A stretch of DNA of 64,000 bases from Elephas maximus indicus (lineage: Eukaryota > Chordata > Mammalia > Proboscidea > Elephantidae): the NCBI RefSeq assembly GCF_024166365.1, contig NC_064820.1:88922001-88986000 (forward strand), written 5' to 3'. The notes under the pieces are model-generated. The model had not been told where the DNA came from and ran no database searches. It was given only the letters and a program-made list of their open reading frames with translations. Shown here one piece after another: positions 1-12,726 of the stretch (the stretch's first letter is position 1; each line of letters starts with the position of its first letter). The translations under genes and the position numbers were made by a program.

Positions 1-857
1 TATTGTTGTCATTATTATTTATTTTATAATAAAGATAATACTATAATAATAATATTTATTATTTCATTATTACCATCCTGGAGAATGAGGGAGGGCTATT
101 TAGAGCTCATCTGAGATTGAAGCATCCTTTGTATCTTTTGGACAAACACTACCCTGGAAACAAATTATTTTGGTTTTGATAGCAAGAAGATGATGTAATG
201 ACTGGATTTGTCATCAAAACAGAAGCTAGAGATTAATACCAGCCTTGTGCATTTAACTTTAACCAACTAGCACAACCTTTTAAAAACCCAATGGTGTTTT
301 TAAAACTTTTAATTTAAAGGTACCACTACTGACTGCCAACTTCTTGAATGTTTCCTTACCCAGCATCTTAAGTTAAAATTGTTTCCAAATCATTGTTTCA
401 GGATGGCTAACAGTGCTGTCCTATGCCAGCCACACCAGCCACCAGCAGTCGAGTGAGCCCAGCACTTCTACAGCCATTTACCTTAGGCCACGAGTCTTGC
501 CTCTTCCCTTCTAGCTCACTGGAAGAACTGGAGACCATTTCTGCTTTGCAAAGCCAAAGCTAACTTTCAAGAAATAAGAGAGTAGTTCAAAGCACTATTA
601 CTAATTACAACTGATGAGACGGTAGATACAGCAGTGCTTTGTAGTGATACAGCACTAGTTGTGGGTAAGTAAACTTCGGAATCAATAGAGAATGCTTACT
701 TCTAAGTGTATTCCATTTCCCATGGAACATACTTGCACAAAGGAAAACTAATTTGACTCTTCAAGGTGGGCGGGGCAGGGGTGGAGTCTCTTGTGAATTA
801 AGCTTTGAATCCCAGGGTGCTTTAGGAGATGTCTCTTAGGTCTGTGGAAGCAATAAC
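1..857. other. Intergenic, AT-rich, nothing recognised
   Basis: The window opens with an ATT-rich low-complexity stretch (1-65). The rest shows no open frame, RNA gene or repeat that I can name. Confidence 0.6.
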
Positions 858-1026
858 CAAAAACCAAACCAAACCCAACGCCGTTGAGTCCATTTGACTA
901 GTAGCGATCCTATAGGAGAGAGTAGGACTGTCCCATAGGGTTTCCAAGGAGCGCCTGGTGGATTTGAACTGCTGACCTTTTGGTTAGCAGCCATAGCTCT
1001 TAACCACTACACCACCCTGGGACTCC
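858..1026 (-). repeat. AfroSINE copy
   Basis: The sequence begins with the tail motif (accaaaccaaaccc) and the shared block around gtccatttgactagtagcg, and ends with the head motif complement (accaccctgggactcc). A 13 bp direct repeat, tctgtggaagcaa, lies at 841-853 and 1060-1072, so about 33 bp of extra sequence is included on the head side. Confidence 0.9.
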
Positions 1027-1805
1027 TCTTTTCTGTAAAGCTGTCATAACACTAAGGGCTTCTGTGGAAGCAACAGCCACTGCGATTGCTAGTGTTCTTC
1101 ACATGTGTTTTAGGACAACTGGCAGGTAATTTCGGAATATTGTTACAATTCTTTTAAATATAAAATTTGACAGTATTTTTCTGCAGGGTTGGTATGATAT
1201 ACCCTATGGATAGAAATTAATTGTTAATTAATTAAGCTACAAATTAATTGTTTCCATCATCACTTAAATACTTCTCTCAATTAAAGTACCATTTTATGAG
1301 CAAAAAATCAAATCGGATCCTTCAAATCAATGGATCTCCAAGTATCAAAAATTATAAATAAATTAAATTTGAATCCTATATGTAATCTCTCTTCCTTAGG
1401 AAAAAATCTCTAGTCATTTATGTCAAAATTGGACCTCCCAAATGGAGTTACTAGGTACCTATTTCCATCCTCAAACCACACATTTGCTTCACAAATCAAG
1501 TAATTACGAGCACAAACGGATCTTGGAAGTGCAATCACTTCACTGACACATGCAAGTAAAATACGATGCTCAATTTCCATCTTAATGCATGCAAATGACA
1601 CACCCACACGCACAGGCTCTACAACTGTCCCTGTGCACAGCCTCCTGCTTTAGCTATTGGATTTAAGGAGGCATCCTGTTCCTCTGAACATATTGAATGA
1701 CATTGAGCAGAAGGAGTGTTTCCAATTCTATTTTCATTTACATTTCTTACTTTCATTCCTAAGGGCGTAAATATTGAATTCTAGTACTTAAGATATATTT
1801 ATCTT
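1027..1805. other. Intergenic, nothing recognised
   Basis: The sequence is AT-rich and appears single-copy. The short minus-strand open frame at 1410-1613 has no recognisable protein features. Confidence 0.5.
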
Positions 1806-1813
1806 TTGTCTAA

Positions 1814-1989
1814 AAAAACCAAAAAACCAAACCAAACCCATTGCTGTCAAGTAGATTCCAACTTATAGCAACCCTGTAGGACAGAGTAGAACTGCCTCAG
1901 AGAGTTTCCAAGGAGTGCCTGGTGGATTCCAACTGCCGATCTTTTGGTTAGCAGCCACAGCACTTAACCATTTTGCCACCAGGGTTGTC
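1814..1989 (-). repeat. AfroSINE copy with target duplication
   Basis: This is a full-length antisense copy running from the tail (aaccaaaccaaaccc) to the head (gccaccagggttg). It is flanked by the direct repeat ttgtctaa at 1806-1813 and 1990-1997, which marks L1-type retrotransposition. Confidence 0.92.
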
Positions 1990-1997
1990 TTGTCTAA

Positions 1998-3500
1998 GAA
2001 GGATGATATATTATTATTATATTCCATTTTATAATGAAGTGAAACTGATTTATTATCCTCCTTGTATTCTATAATGTTTGTGGAGCCTTGGCTCCAGGAT
2101 TTACTAAGTGTGTGGCCTCACCTTCCTGAGACTTCCTGTCCTCATTTGAAAGATGGGACTGTATTCAGGGATGCCACGTGTAGCCCAGAGAATGTATACT
2201 GTGCAATGTGAAAGATGCATGCCCATCTCTACACAGCAGCTCAACTCTGTGGGTTAGGAAATAGGTTCAGCCTTTGTTACATAGGCTCAAAGTTAGAGAA
2301 GACTAACAAGCTCTGAGTTTATTTCTCTCTCACAGAACTGAATGTAAGCATATCAGAACTGACGTGGCATAGTCAGCATCAGGGATCCAGACACCTTCTG
2401 TCTTGTTTGTCTCCCATCCTAGGGTGTTGTCCTCATATACATGACTCAGAAAGGCTAACTGCCACATCCACATTTCAGGCAGCAGGATGGAGGAAGCGGG
2501 GAAAGGAGACCATGTTGCCACCCTTTAACAACATATCCCAGTAGTTGCTCACACCACTCCCTCACCGCCCCAACATTGGCCAGAATTTGGTCATATGGTC
2601 CTACTCGACTGCTAAGGAATCTGGAATCTCCATTTTCCAGATCACCATAATCCAAGCATTCTGTAAGAAGGAATAACCTAGTTGGAGGGACAATTTTTTG
2701 GTGGGAACAACTAGAAGTCTCTGCTATAAGAGTTAGTAATATCTTCCACATGTACTACAGGGGCATAGTTCAAGGATTAAGTGACTAGTGAAAATACTTC
2801 GTAAATAGTAAAATTCTATTCAAATATAAAAGCAGTTTTGCAACCAAAAGATGAAAATTTCAAATCTTTATGATCATCTCCTGTCACACAGCTGAAATTA
2901 ACATCCCCACTCCAAACATTTATTCTGACTGTAGCAAACATTGTAAAAGAAATGGCTGAGGTTGAGGGTGGAAGATGAAATCTCATCGCACTGGTTAGCT
3001 GCAAAGAGGCAAATAGAATCATGATCCCCAAGTTTTAGCCACTTTTCAGGGAGACTTTTTGTTTTTATTTTGGTTGTTGGTGGGGATGATGAAGATGGCA
3101 ATTGATGCTAAGAATCACCGAATAAAAGATTTCTTTTTTACTACCTTTAAATTTAATTTTTATCATTGAACATATTAAGAAAACTAGAAAATACCATCTT
3201 CAACTTTGGCTGTCTTTAAGTACTAACAATGAGAAGAGAGTTTTTTTTTTTTTTTTTTTACCCAAACGATTTCTCAATTGCTGGGTTTCAAATACCACAT
3301 TTCTTACAAGGAAAGATCTTTCAGTAAAACTTCCACAAAAATACAGTTCACTTGTAGGGAAAACAGTGGCTGATAAGCTGAACGCACAGAAGAATGGTCC
3401 AGTATTCTTGTTCACAGTGCACAATCCTGGATTTCACTTGCAGGCATTCCTCTTCGTTTGGTCTAGAGAAGGGTCTAGGGACCTGTATTTTTAACAAGCA
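1998..3500. other. Intergenic; possible degenerate ancient repeat, poly(T) run
   Basis: The stretch 2290-2530 looks like a decayed mammalian interspersed repeat, but I cannot assign it. A T19 run lies at 3241-3259. I see no gene. Confidence 0.4.
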
Positions 3501-4034
3501 TCCCAAGTCACTTTTAAAAATATACACTTATTTTTTGGATAACAACTTTTTAAGATATCGCTCACATTCCATATATTTCATCCATTTAAAGTATACAAGT
3601 AAGCGAGTTTTAGCATAGTCACAGAGTTGTGCATTCATCAGCATTATCACATTCCAGAAAAATTTCATTACCACAAAAAAGAAACCTCATACCCATTAGC
3701 AGTCACCCTCATATCTCCACCTCAAACTACAGCCCTGGACAACTACTAACCTTTTTTGTCTCTATAGATTTGCCTGTTCTGGACACTTCATATAAGTGGA
3801 ATCATGCGATATGTGGTCTTTTGTGACTTTCTTCTTTCCCTTAACATAATGTTTTCAGCATGTTGCATCATGTATCAGTACTTCGTTCCTTTTTATTGCT
3901 AAATAAAATTCCACTGTATGGTTAAACGACATTTTATTTATCCATTCATCAGTTGATGGACATTTGGGTTGTTTCCACTGTTTGGCTATTGTGAGTAATG
4001 CTATGAGCGTTTCTAGCCAAGTTTTGTGTGGATA

Positions 4035-4197
4035 AAACCAAGAAACCAAACCCAGTGCCGTTGAGTCAATTCCGACTCACAGTGACCCTATAGGACAAAG
4101 TAGAACTGCCCCATAGAGTTTCCAAAGAGCACCTGGCGGATTAGAACTGCCAACCCTTTGGATAGCAGCAGTAGCACTTAACCACTACGCCACCAGG
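4035..4197 (-). repeat. AfroSINE copy inside L1
   Basis: This is a full antisense copy. Flanking near-identical repeats (tttgtgtggata at 4023-4034 and tttgtgtagata just after 4198) show it inserted into the older L1. Confidence 0.9.
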
Positions 4198-4347
4198 GTT
4201 TGTGTAGATACATGTTTTAATTCCTCTTGGGTGGAATTTCTCGGAGTGGAATTGCTAGGTTATATGGTAACTGTTTATTTAACCTTTTGAGGGACTGCCA
4301 CATTTTTCCAATGTGACTGCATCATTTTATACTCCCGCCAGCAGTAT

Positions 4348-4399
4348 ACCAAAAACCCAGTGACATCGAGTCGATTCTGACTGATAGCGACCCTGTAGC
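4348..4399 (-). repeat. AfroSINE 3' fragment
   Basis: Only the tail half is present: aaaaacccagtgacatcgag followed by the conserved tagcgaccctgta block. It is 5'-truncated and lies in the L1. Confidence 0.8.
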
Positions 4400-4465
4400 G
4401 GTATATGAGGCTCCAATTTCTCCACATCTTCTCCAGTATTTGTTATTATCTGTCTTTTTTATTAC

Positions 4466-4672
4466 GCCCTGAAAGTGCAGCGGTTAAAGGGCTGGCTACT
4501 AACTGAAAGGTTGGCAGTTCGAACCCACCAGACACTCCATGGGAGAAAGACTTGGCAGTCTGCTTCCATACAGATTTAGAGCCTTGGAAACCCTATGGAG
4601 CATATCTACTCTGTCCTGCAGCGTCACTGTGAGTCAGAATCAACTTGAGGGCAATGTTTGAGGTTTTTTTCT
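4466..4672 (+). repeat. AfroSINE, long subtype
   Basis: This sense copy has the extra internal segment (gacttggcagtctgcttcc) seen also at 12905-13092, 37563-37779 and 47880-48087. It ends in a T-rich run. Confidence 0.88.
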
Positions 4673-5090
4673 TCTTCTTTTTTTTTTTTTTTGAGTGAGT
4701 GTGAAGTATTCTCTCGTCGTTTTGAATTGCAACTCCTTGATTTTTAATGACGTTGAGCATCTTTTTATATGTTTATTGCCCATAAGTTCATGGTATCTCC
4801 TTTGGAGAGATGTGTATTCAGATCCTTTGCCCATTTGAAAAAATGAGGTTATTTGCCTTTTATTGCTGATTTGTAACCATGCTTTATGTATTATAGACCC
4901 AAGTCTCTTATCAGATACATAAGTTGCAAAACTCTTCTTCTATTTTGTGGGTTGTCTTTTCATTTTCTTGATAGTGTCTTTTGAAGCCCAAGAGTTTTTA
5001 AGTTTGATGAAGTACAATTCACCTATTTCTTCTTTTGTTGCTTTTGCCTTTGGTGCCATAGTTACGAAATCTAAGTCATTTTTGTGCAGT

Positions 5091-7112
5091 GGCACAAGGA
5101 CACACTTTGAGAAACACCAGCCTAGTTGCCAGATGGTCCTTGACTTGTGCCAGTTCATTCATTTGAGCCAGTTCTTATGCGTTTACTGACAGCTATCCCC
5201 TGTAGGAAAATTAGGCTAAGCTAGACCCCAGTTAAAAGACACTGCCTTCATTCACTGAGTGCCTCCTGGAGGGCTGCCAGCATTGTGGAAATTAGAAAGA
5301 GGTGCCAGCTGTGGACAGATAGAATCACTTGGGTGCAAGGCTTGATACGTTTGTCTGAGGGCAGGAAGCAAAATTGCCCCTTCCTCAGCCCTGTTGTAGA
5401 TACAAGCTGGGTCCATAGCTCAACTTTTAGAGCTTGAGTGGGTTTTCAGGCCCTGGTCATTCCCTTGACTGGTCACATTTGTGCAGTGCACAGACTACAC
5501 ACCCATACATAGTATCCCTGGCCACTTTATTGGGTACTTCATTTAATTATCTCATCACACACTTGTGTTAACTCTGTGATATAGATATTGTTATTCTCAT
5601 TTTGCCAATGAGGAAACTCAACCACATCAATTTGGTTTGCTCAAGTTTGCAAAACTAGTAAGCAGTAGTGCTGAGAGATTCATGTTCCCACCCTATGATT
5701 TGAAGTCTAATATTTTTTCTATTATTCAATTCTCTCATATTCTCTTTGTCACTAAAGCTTTGGTATCTTAATGCTTATTAACTTCCTTCACCTTACAGCA
5801 GATCACAAAACTGTCCCATATGTCAGGGGAACCTATTTACTTTGCCTGAATCTGCACTCAGATTACTATTACTTTCATAATACCTTCCTATCTTAAACAC
5901 CTGACCTTTCAAATCAGTTTATGGCAATATTTTTCTTCCTCTACTGCTGAACCACAACAAGATTTCCATGGAATTGCCAAATACTATGAATCAGAAGAAA
6001 TCCAGGAATTTGTGCGTTATATTGCCTTATCACTAGAATATCTGAAGGCCTTTTACTCAAATGTGATATAAATCCACAAGGAAACAGAGACAAGTGACTA
6101 TGGCAGAGAAGACTGGAAGAAAGTCTTTTATACTCTTTATTTTTTGGTAGGTGGATCTTTTTTTACTAGAGGCATACACACTGCTGCATTTTTGGACAAC
6201 CTCACCACCTGTTTTTCTCCTCATCAATCTCTCTCACATGGTCTTCCCCCAAACAACATTTCTCTATTCTTTCATGGAGAATGCTGTCTCTTTACCCTTG
6301 TCTCCTCATGGTAGAAGTGAAGGGGGGCTCTAAGAGAATAATTCATGTAAATTGAGGTTGTCTGCAAGAAGAGGAGTGCAGCAGATCAACTCAGGAAGTG
6401 AATTTGTTGATCATCCTTGCAGCTACCTGAGCAGGAGCAAAGGTGTTTGGAGAGAAGTGACTGGAAGGAGACAGGCACGGGTAGCCTGTCTTCCCACTGT
6501 TTCATCTGGCAAGGATAAGGTTTTGGTAGTCTCCTATGGAGCAAGTGACAGAGAAGAAGGTAACTGAACTAAAGCGTCCCCAGAGTGGCCTGTTAGACTA
6601 GGGAATATCAGCAGCAGGGGATTTGGGGTAGGCCATCTGGGTGGGAATTGAGAGTGAAAGAAGAAGACGCACACCCCTCAGAGGGCATACCTCTAAGAGA
6701 CATGTTCTACACTATTTCTCAACATTCTACAGTGGAAATAAGCTCCAATTGTCTACATCGACACCTATTTAGAAAACATCCTTCATTAACCTCCTTCCTT
6801 TCCCTTTGTTTCCTTACTTTCCTACAGTTGTTTCTTAGCCTCATCTCCCAAGTAAACTAAAACAAAAAACAAAACAAAAAAAACTACCTGCACTCAAATC
6901 CTTCTCTCAGAGTTGGCCTCTGGAGGAACTCAAACTAAGATAGACGTCTTGTGAGATTCTGTGGAAGAGAGAAGATCATCAGAGGCAGTTGCCACCAACT
7001 AGGAAAAGGAGACAAAATCTCTCCCATAAAGCTGTAGAAATGGGGACTAGGGAAGACCATTACATCTTCTCAACTCTATTTTTGAGGGAAGCCTAAAAAT
7101 TGGATACTATAT
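5091..7112. other. Intergenic; one ancient repeat relic
   Basis: The stretch 5530-5700 resembles an ancient MIR/L2-class relic (ttgccaatgaggaaactcaa). The rest, including several short open frames at 6150-6860, shows no protein family I recognise. Confidence 0.45.
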
Positions 7113-7623
7113 TGTCATGGACTGAATCGTGTCCTAAAAATATGTGTCAACTTGGTTAGGCCATGATTCCCAGTATTGTGTGGTTGTCCTCCATTTTGTG
7201 ATTGTAATTTTATGTTGAGAGGATTAGGATGGGATTGTAACACTACCCTTACTCAGGTCACCTCCCTGATCCAAGGTAAAGGGAGTTTTCCCTGCAGTGT
7301 GGCCTGCACCACCTTTTATCTCTCAAGAGATGAAAGGAAAGCAAGAAGAGAGTTGGGGACCTCATACTACCAAGAAAGCAGCACCAGGAGCAGAGCACGT
7401 CCTTTGGACCTGGGGTCCCTGCACCTGAGAAGCTCCTCGACCAGGGGAAGATTGAGGATAAGGACCTTCCTCCAGAGCCGACAGAGAGAGAAAGCCTTCC
7501 CTTGGAGCTGACGCCCTGAATTTGGACTTATAAACTACTAGACTAGTGAGAAAATGAATTTTTCTTTGTTAGAGCCATCCACTTGTGGTATTTCTGTTAT
7601 GGCAGCACTAGATAACTAACACA
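7113..7623 (+). mobile_element. Solo LTR, MaLR/ERVL-like
   Basis: The 511 bp element starts with tgtcatggactgaatcgtgt and ends with ataactaacaca, so it has TG...CA ends. It is flanked by the 5 bp repeat tatat (7108-7112 and 7624-7628). The beginning and end resemble MLT1-type LTRs, while the middle is different and may be lineage-specific. No internal retroviral genes are adjacent. The open frame inside is incidental. Confidence 0.8.
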
Positions 7624-7628
7624 TATAT

Positions 7629-8880
7629 TAAAATCAAACTATTCCTTTCATCTTTGTGATTATATACTAACAAGGTGTAAAAATGGCAGGGTGGGCCAGA
7701 CCTCCTCTAACTTCACAAGGAGGAGAGAAAATCAAGACCAACATCATCCCAAGGCTGATTCCTATGAGGCAGAGGTCAGACATACCTCCTCTCTCCAACC
7801 TTTTTATCAATTCTGATACCAGTTGTCCCTCCCATGGCAATCTCTACTTTTCTGCTAGGTTGGATAATTCATTGCAATGGCCACACAGAACTCACAAACC
7901 ATACTCACAATTATGGGGTTTATTAGGGTATTAATAAACTGCAGTTCAGGATGAGGAGTGACTCAGGATACAGTTCTTCAGTCATGACAGCTTCTCAGCC
8001 ATGCCTGCTGGCAGAGTCTCTAGCAGCTCTTGGCCCCTTGGCCCTTGGCCTGGCCTCTGCCCTGCGTGGGCAGGTGTTACAAAGTTCTTTAGCTCTGCCA
8101 ATAAGTGCCCAGAGATGCCTTACTCTGCCAGCACGCCTCCTGCCCAAAGGCACTCAGCTCTCTCACTCCATGGGTCAGCCCACCCACTGTAGCTGCCTTG
8201 CTCCCTGGGCTGCGAATTCCACTGTACTGCTTTGCGCCAGTCTTCTAGTTCTGCTGCCACTGTTTCTTGCCATCTCCCACCATCCCTGGTGTTACAGCTC
8301 TCTCTCTGTCTCCTGGGTTTAGGAGATTCTCAGCTCGGGGACTGTGGGTTAAAGGACACACTCCACTCCTGGCTCTTCTTGATGGTAGTGAGGTCCCCTC
8401 CTGCAGCCTCTGGAATTAAAAAAAAAAGGAATTGGCTCATTTTAATTCTAGTGGGATGACAAAACTGACCAATTACCTCCTTAAGGTTCCATACACCTTA
8501 TTTGCATGGTCCCTTCCTGCAAGGGGAAACCCTTGTGGCATAGAGGTTAAGGGCTACTGCTGCTAACCAAAAGGTTGGCAGTTTGAATCTACCAGCCACT
8601 CCTTGGAAACCCTATGGGGCAGTTCTACTCTGTCTTAAAGGGTTGCTATGAGTCAGAATCGACACGACAGCAGTAGGTTTGTTTTTTTTGAGTACACTGT
8701 AAGAGTCCCATGCACCTTATTTGCACAATTAGCAAGCTGTCCAATCCTCTTGGTGGGCCACAAACTCCTTATTTGCATAGTCCCACCCAATCATTTTGTG
8801 GGAGTCACAAAAATCAGGGCTAGAAGCACCATATTAATTACTATAATTTCGCAGAAGAAGAATTTTTAGCACATTGTTCT
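7629..8880 (-). mobile_element. Probable LTR-class element, antisense, interrupted by a SINE
   Basis: The stretch acagaactcacaaacc... ggggtttattagggtatt resembles the antisense of an LTR polyadenylation region. It is followed by a GC-rich part (7980-8400) and an AT-rich part with three octamer-like motifs. The family and borders are uncertain. Confidence 0.45.
8524..8690 (+). repeat. AfroSINE copy
   Basis: This is a full sense copy from ggaaacccttgtggcatag to gcagtaggtttg plus T8, inserted in the LTR-like sequence. Confidence 0.92.
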
Positions 8881-11680
8881 TTTCTCTTGTTTCTTAATGC
8901 CTATATTGGTACCCATGCACAGCAGCCAGAGAGAGACCCTAGTGTCTGATCTTCTTTTCCAGTTAGGGTGCCATTCAATGCTTTCCTTCCACCATTCACC
9001 TTTTTTTCACGTAGCAGGAGTGTTTGATTTACCAACTCTGAAAGATTTTCAGAAATGAACCCTGAGTACATGTCATCTAATCAACTATATTTACTGTGGG
9101 AAAATAAGAAAAATATGATTTCCTCATATACAACAAGGTTAATGCCTGGAATTCAACGTCAGTAGAATATGTGCATGGAAAAGATTTTCCAGTAGAGGAG
9201 ATAGATCTGTTGAGCTCTCATTTTCCCCGATCCATTTGCAGTCAATGGCATGTTTTTAAAAGACGGTGGGTTGGACCAGTCTATGAAAACAAAAAATGTA
9301 TTTTTTCCTCTAAATTCATTAGTCATTATGTAGATAAATTATAACCTTGACTCCTCTAATGGATTAATTTGTTCTCTAAAAATTATAAACTTCTTGAGGT
9401 TGGGAAGCAAGTCTTACCTTTTGAATGATGTCTGTCTAATGTCTAAAACAATACACATAGAACATGCTCAATAAATGTCTGTTGAATTGAACAGCGAATA
9501 TAAAAAGCAATCGAGAGCAGTCTTCTTGTATTTGCTGAGCTTTATAGATAATCTTCTCTTATTTCTTTTTCCTTGAATAATTATTGCAATGATTGATTTC
9601 TTTCTGAAACACAGGGTTAAAATATGATCTCCCTCATTTTTCACCAAGGTGTCCCTGACATTTAACAAGACCTGCAATTCTTTTTACTGATTTGTTAATT
9701 CTATACCTGTTCTGATGTATATATTAGAATTCTCGAAACATTACTCTCAGTATGTAGAAGTTTCTCTGTTTTTTTCTTGTAGCTACCTTTGCTCACCACA
9801 GAGACACCAAAAACTGTCATGGTTTCTTTTGTACTACATAGAGCAGCAGCTTTCATTAAGCTCCTTGTCTCTGGGTCCCATTGTACTCTAATTAAACAAA
9901 TGGTGAACTGGTAGTCTCTGAAAATAAACAGCAACAGCAAGAGTTTTGCCTCTTAAGAAAACCTCTGCGTTGTTCTTTGCTCTGCCTCTTAGATTCTAAG
10001 ATCTTTACCTCTTCCTTGTGCTCAGAAACCAGATGCCTCAGTTAGTCTTGGTTCAGCCAGGCAAATGTTTTTATAGCAAATGGCCTATATTTTTCAAAAG
10101 GCTGTGGAGTGGGGAGAAGATGAGTTTGGGAAAGAGACTAAGGAAGGGAGTAAGGATGATACGAGCCCATTTGGTTGGGCTGCTTTCTTCATGCTTTGAT
10201 CTTTTTCTTTGCACAAACGATGGCATTTTTGATGCTCTGCTTAGGGCAGCCTCCCGGGGTGGGGCGAGTGCAGATGTGCTGAGCAGTTTGGCTGTGGTGT
10301 GGACCGACTCAGAGAGCCTCTCTTCTCCCTAATGAAGTCATCTCCTCTCGGCAGCCCAGCCTTTCCCATTACTCCATGTTGGAACTTGGCTTTCGCTTGC
10401 ATAGTTCCATCATGATGTAGGTAGTCTTTCAGTTAGTTAAGTTCTGGAGAAATCTGCCCAACCTGAAAAGCCAGGAGTAGGGCATTTACAACAAAGAAAA
10501 GAAACTATTTTATTGAAGGAAATATTTTACAGTAAATTTTGATTTGGGAGTGGGGGAAGCAAAAACTAAGTACATGATTTCTGGGAAAATTGAATTTCTT
10601 GTTGAACTCTGAGGATATTTCCCTGGTGTTTACTTTCCCTGAGTAGTTTGTATACTTCAGGACAAAGCACAATGAGAATTGCCATCATTTTGCCTTTTGC
10701 AAGTTTCTTTTATTGTCTAAGGAAGGCAGCAAAGGCCTTAAACTGCTTCGGCATTTCCTAGTAAACCAAAGAGGATTTAAAGCGGTGGATAGATTGTGTG
10801 TCCCTAACCTGTAGGCTTTTTTTTTTTTTTTTAATGAAACAAGCTTAGAAGATTGAGTTCCTTTTTTCCCAGGGTCTTCGAAATTTATTTTGTACACATT
10901 TTTAATCTGCAGCATTCTTTCACCACCCAAAAATGATACTTTACCTAGTTGTACCTAGGATCAGCCAGATGAGGGGCTTGAAATGTGAACTCAGTTTTCT
11001 GAATTTGGATGAGACTGGAATTTGTCATCCCTAGTACTTTTTAGTACAGCAGGACACAATGTCATGTCTAAGAACACTTCACCTGATCAATAAAAAAGGA
11101 GAAGGCTGAAATTTGATCTTGGAAACTATCAGGAGGCTTAGATGAAGATAATGAAACTCCCTAGAGACCCACCTGCCATCTAGATCCTTCTCCAAGTCAT
11201 TGGCTGACTGCCCCTGAACTCAGCCAAGTTCTTAAAGACAAGATCAAGGCAAAGAGAAAAAGCACCTAGCTTCTGGCTTGTGGTTTCTTGTAGACACCAG
11301 CACTATGAATGAAAATCTTACTCTATCTACACCTGGGACCTTGGGGCTTACATAAAGAATGTCTCAGTACAGGAACATGATTTCAAAGAATGAGATTTCG
11401 ATTATTGTTTGATTTGTACTTGAGTGTAATGGGAAAGCTGACTTTTAGTTATAAAAGCTCAAAAATTATTTTTCTATTCAAAAACTTCTGATAGTTTTGT
11501 CAGACATGGGAGAATCAGAAATAACTGCTCTCTCATTCTCTTTCTCTTGATGAAAAAAGAAAGAAAGGAGGGAAAGAAGGAAGACAAGGACAGAGGGAGG
11601 TCGGGAGGGAGAGAAAGAGAGAGAGTCCGTATGGACAGTTACATAGAAATAATATAGCTATAGACTCTCTCCTGAATATG
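8881..11680. other. Upstream intergenic DNA, mostly single-copy
   Basis: It contains an L2-like 3' end (9390-9490, ending in ctcaataaatgtctgttgaa), a T17 run (10816-10832) and a purine-rich stretch (11551-11626). The part 9990-10400 is less AT-rich and contains a TCF-like motif at 10194. I see no exon. Confidence 0.5.
11551..11626 (+). repeat. Purine-rich GAAG/GGGA low-complexity repeat
   Basis: About 75 bp is almost entirely A and G (gaaagaaaggagggaaagaa and similar). Confidence 0.85.
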
Positions 11681-11855
11681 TTGTTGTTAGGAGATGTCGA
11701 GTTGGTTCTGACCCAGAGCAACACCATGGACAACAGAAGGAAATACTGCCAGGTCCTGCCCTGTCCTCACAATTGTTGGCCCATTGTTGCAGCCACTGTG
11801 TCAATCCATCTCACTGGGGGTCTTCCTCTGTTTTGATCACTCTCTACTCCAGAAT
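11680..11855 (-). mobile_element. RTE/BovB-like LINE 3' fragment
   Basis: It begins with the tail tgttgttgttaggagatgtc and continues with the same sequence as the longer copy at 48597 (aatactgccaggtcctgccc, gttgcagccactgtgtcaat). Antisense orientation, strongly 5'-truncated. Confidence 0.8.
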
Positions 11856-12263
11856 ATACCTGGTTTTCCTTTTTAGATAGCTAGAGGGGAAAAATCTGCC
11901 TTAGACAAAAAAAAAAAAAAAGCAGACATTCAGGGATATCATTTCATTTTAGTTATTTGACAGCCTTGAAGAAGTGTTTCATTTTCTAAATAATAATGTT
12001 AAGAGCCAAAGTAAAGGCATGCAATATAGTTTTTTAGCACTGTCCATGTTCTGACTAGTTAAGTCTGCCTGAGAAAGTGCCTTTGCCCAAAATAACTACT
12101 TTGTTAGGAATTGTCATGTCTAGGAACATTGTAGGGAACTATAAACGTTAGAGGGTTAGAGAAACACAACTGGCAAAATAAAGGATAACATCTTAAAATG
12201 TGAGGAGTATCTGACCCATAACTTTCCATTATGTTCCATTATGTACAGATGGCATTATTTATA

Positions 12264-12422
12264 AAACCCAGTGCGGTCAAGTCGATTCTGACTCATAGCG
12301 ACCATATAAGACAGAGTAGAACTGCCCCATAGAGTTTCCACAAGGAGCGCCTGGTGGATTTGAACTGCTGACCCTTTGGTTAGCAGCCGTAGCACTTAAA
12401 CACTATGCCACCAAGGTTTCCC
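12264..12422 (-). repeat. AfroSINE with perfect 12 bp target duplication
   Basis: This antisense copy is flanked by gcattatttata at 12252-12263 and 12423-12434, with no mismatch. Confidence 0.95.
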
Positions 12423-12629
12423 GCATTATTTATAGTAAATGTTAACTATTAGGGTTTCCTTGAAAGTGGATATTAATTACACATTGAAAATTCATTCAAC
12501 ATTTAGCAAAGAGATCTGCTATTCAGCTGCTGGTTTGTGCTTTAGTTCTTCTTTACAGAAATGCTTTACTTAACCGTATTAGGAAGGAAGAGCCGGGTAA
12601 TGGACAGGTAAGCTTTTCAGACAGGCAGG

Positions 12630-12720
12630 TCTGACACTTACAAAATGGCCTTGGGCAAGTCACTTAAATTCCTAACCAGGTTTACTCAAATCTAAGAATA
12701 AGAATAATAATACCTACCTT
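12630..12720 (+). repeat. MIR fragment
   Basis: It contains the MIR core-like phrase ggccttgggcaagtcactta followed by a decayed tail. Confidence 0.6.
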
Positions 12721-12726
12721 GAAGTA

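Larger units (their letters stand above)
3500..5090 (-). mobile_element. L1 LINE fragment: ORF2 C-terminus and 3' UTR, antisense
   Basis: On the - strand, broken frames between 5080 and 3860 resemble the C-terminus of L1 ORF2, including a stretch like T-I-A-K-x-W-x-Q-P-K-C-P and a final A-I-K-R-N-E-V. The 3' UTR continues to about 3500. Three SINE insertions interrupt it. Stops and frameshifts make it a dead copy. Confidence 0.85.
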
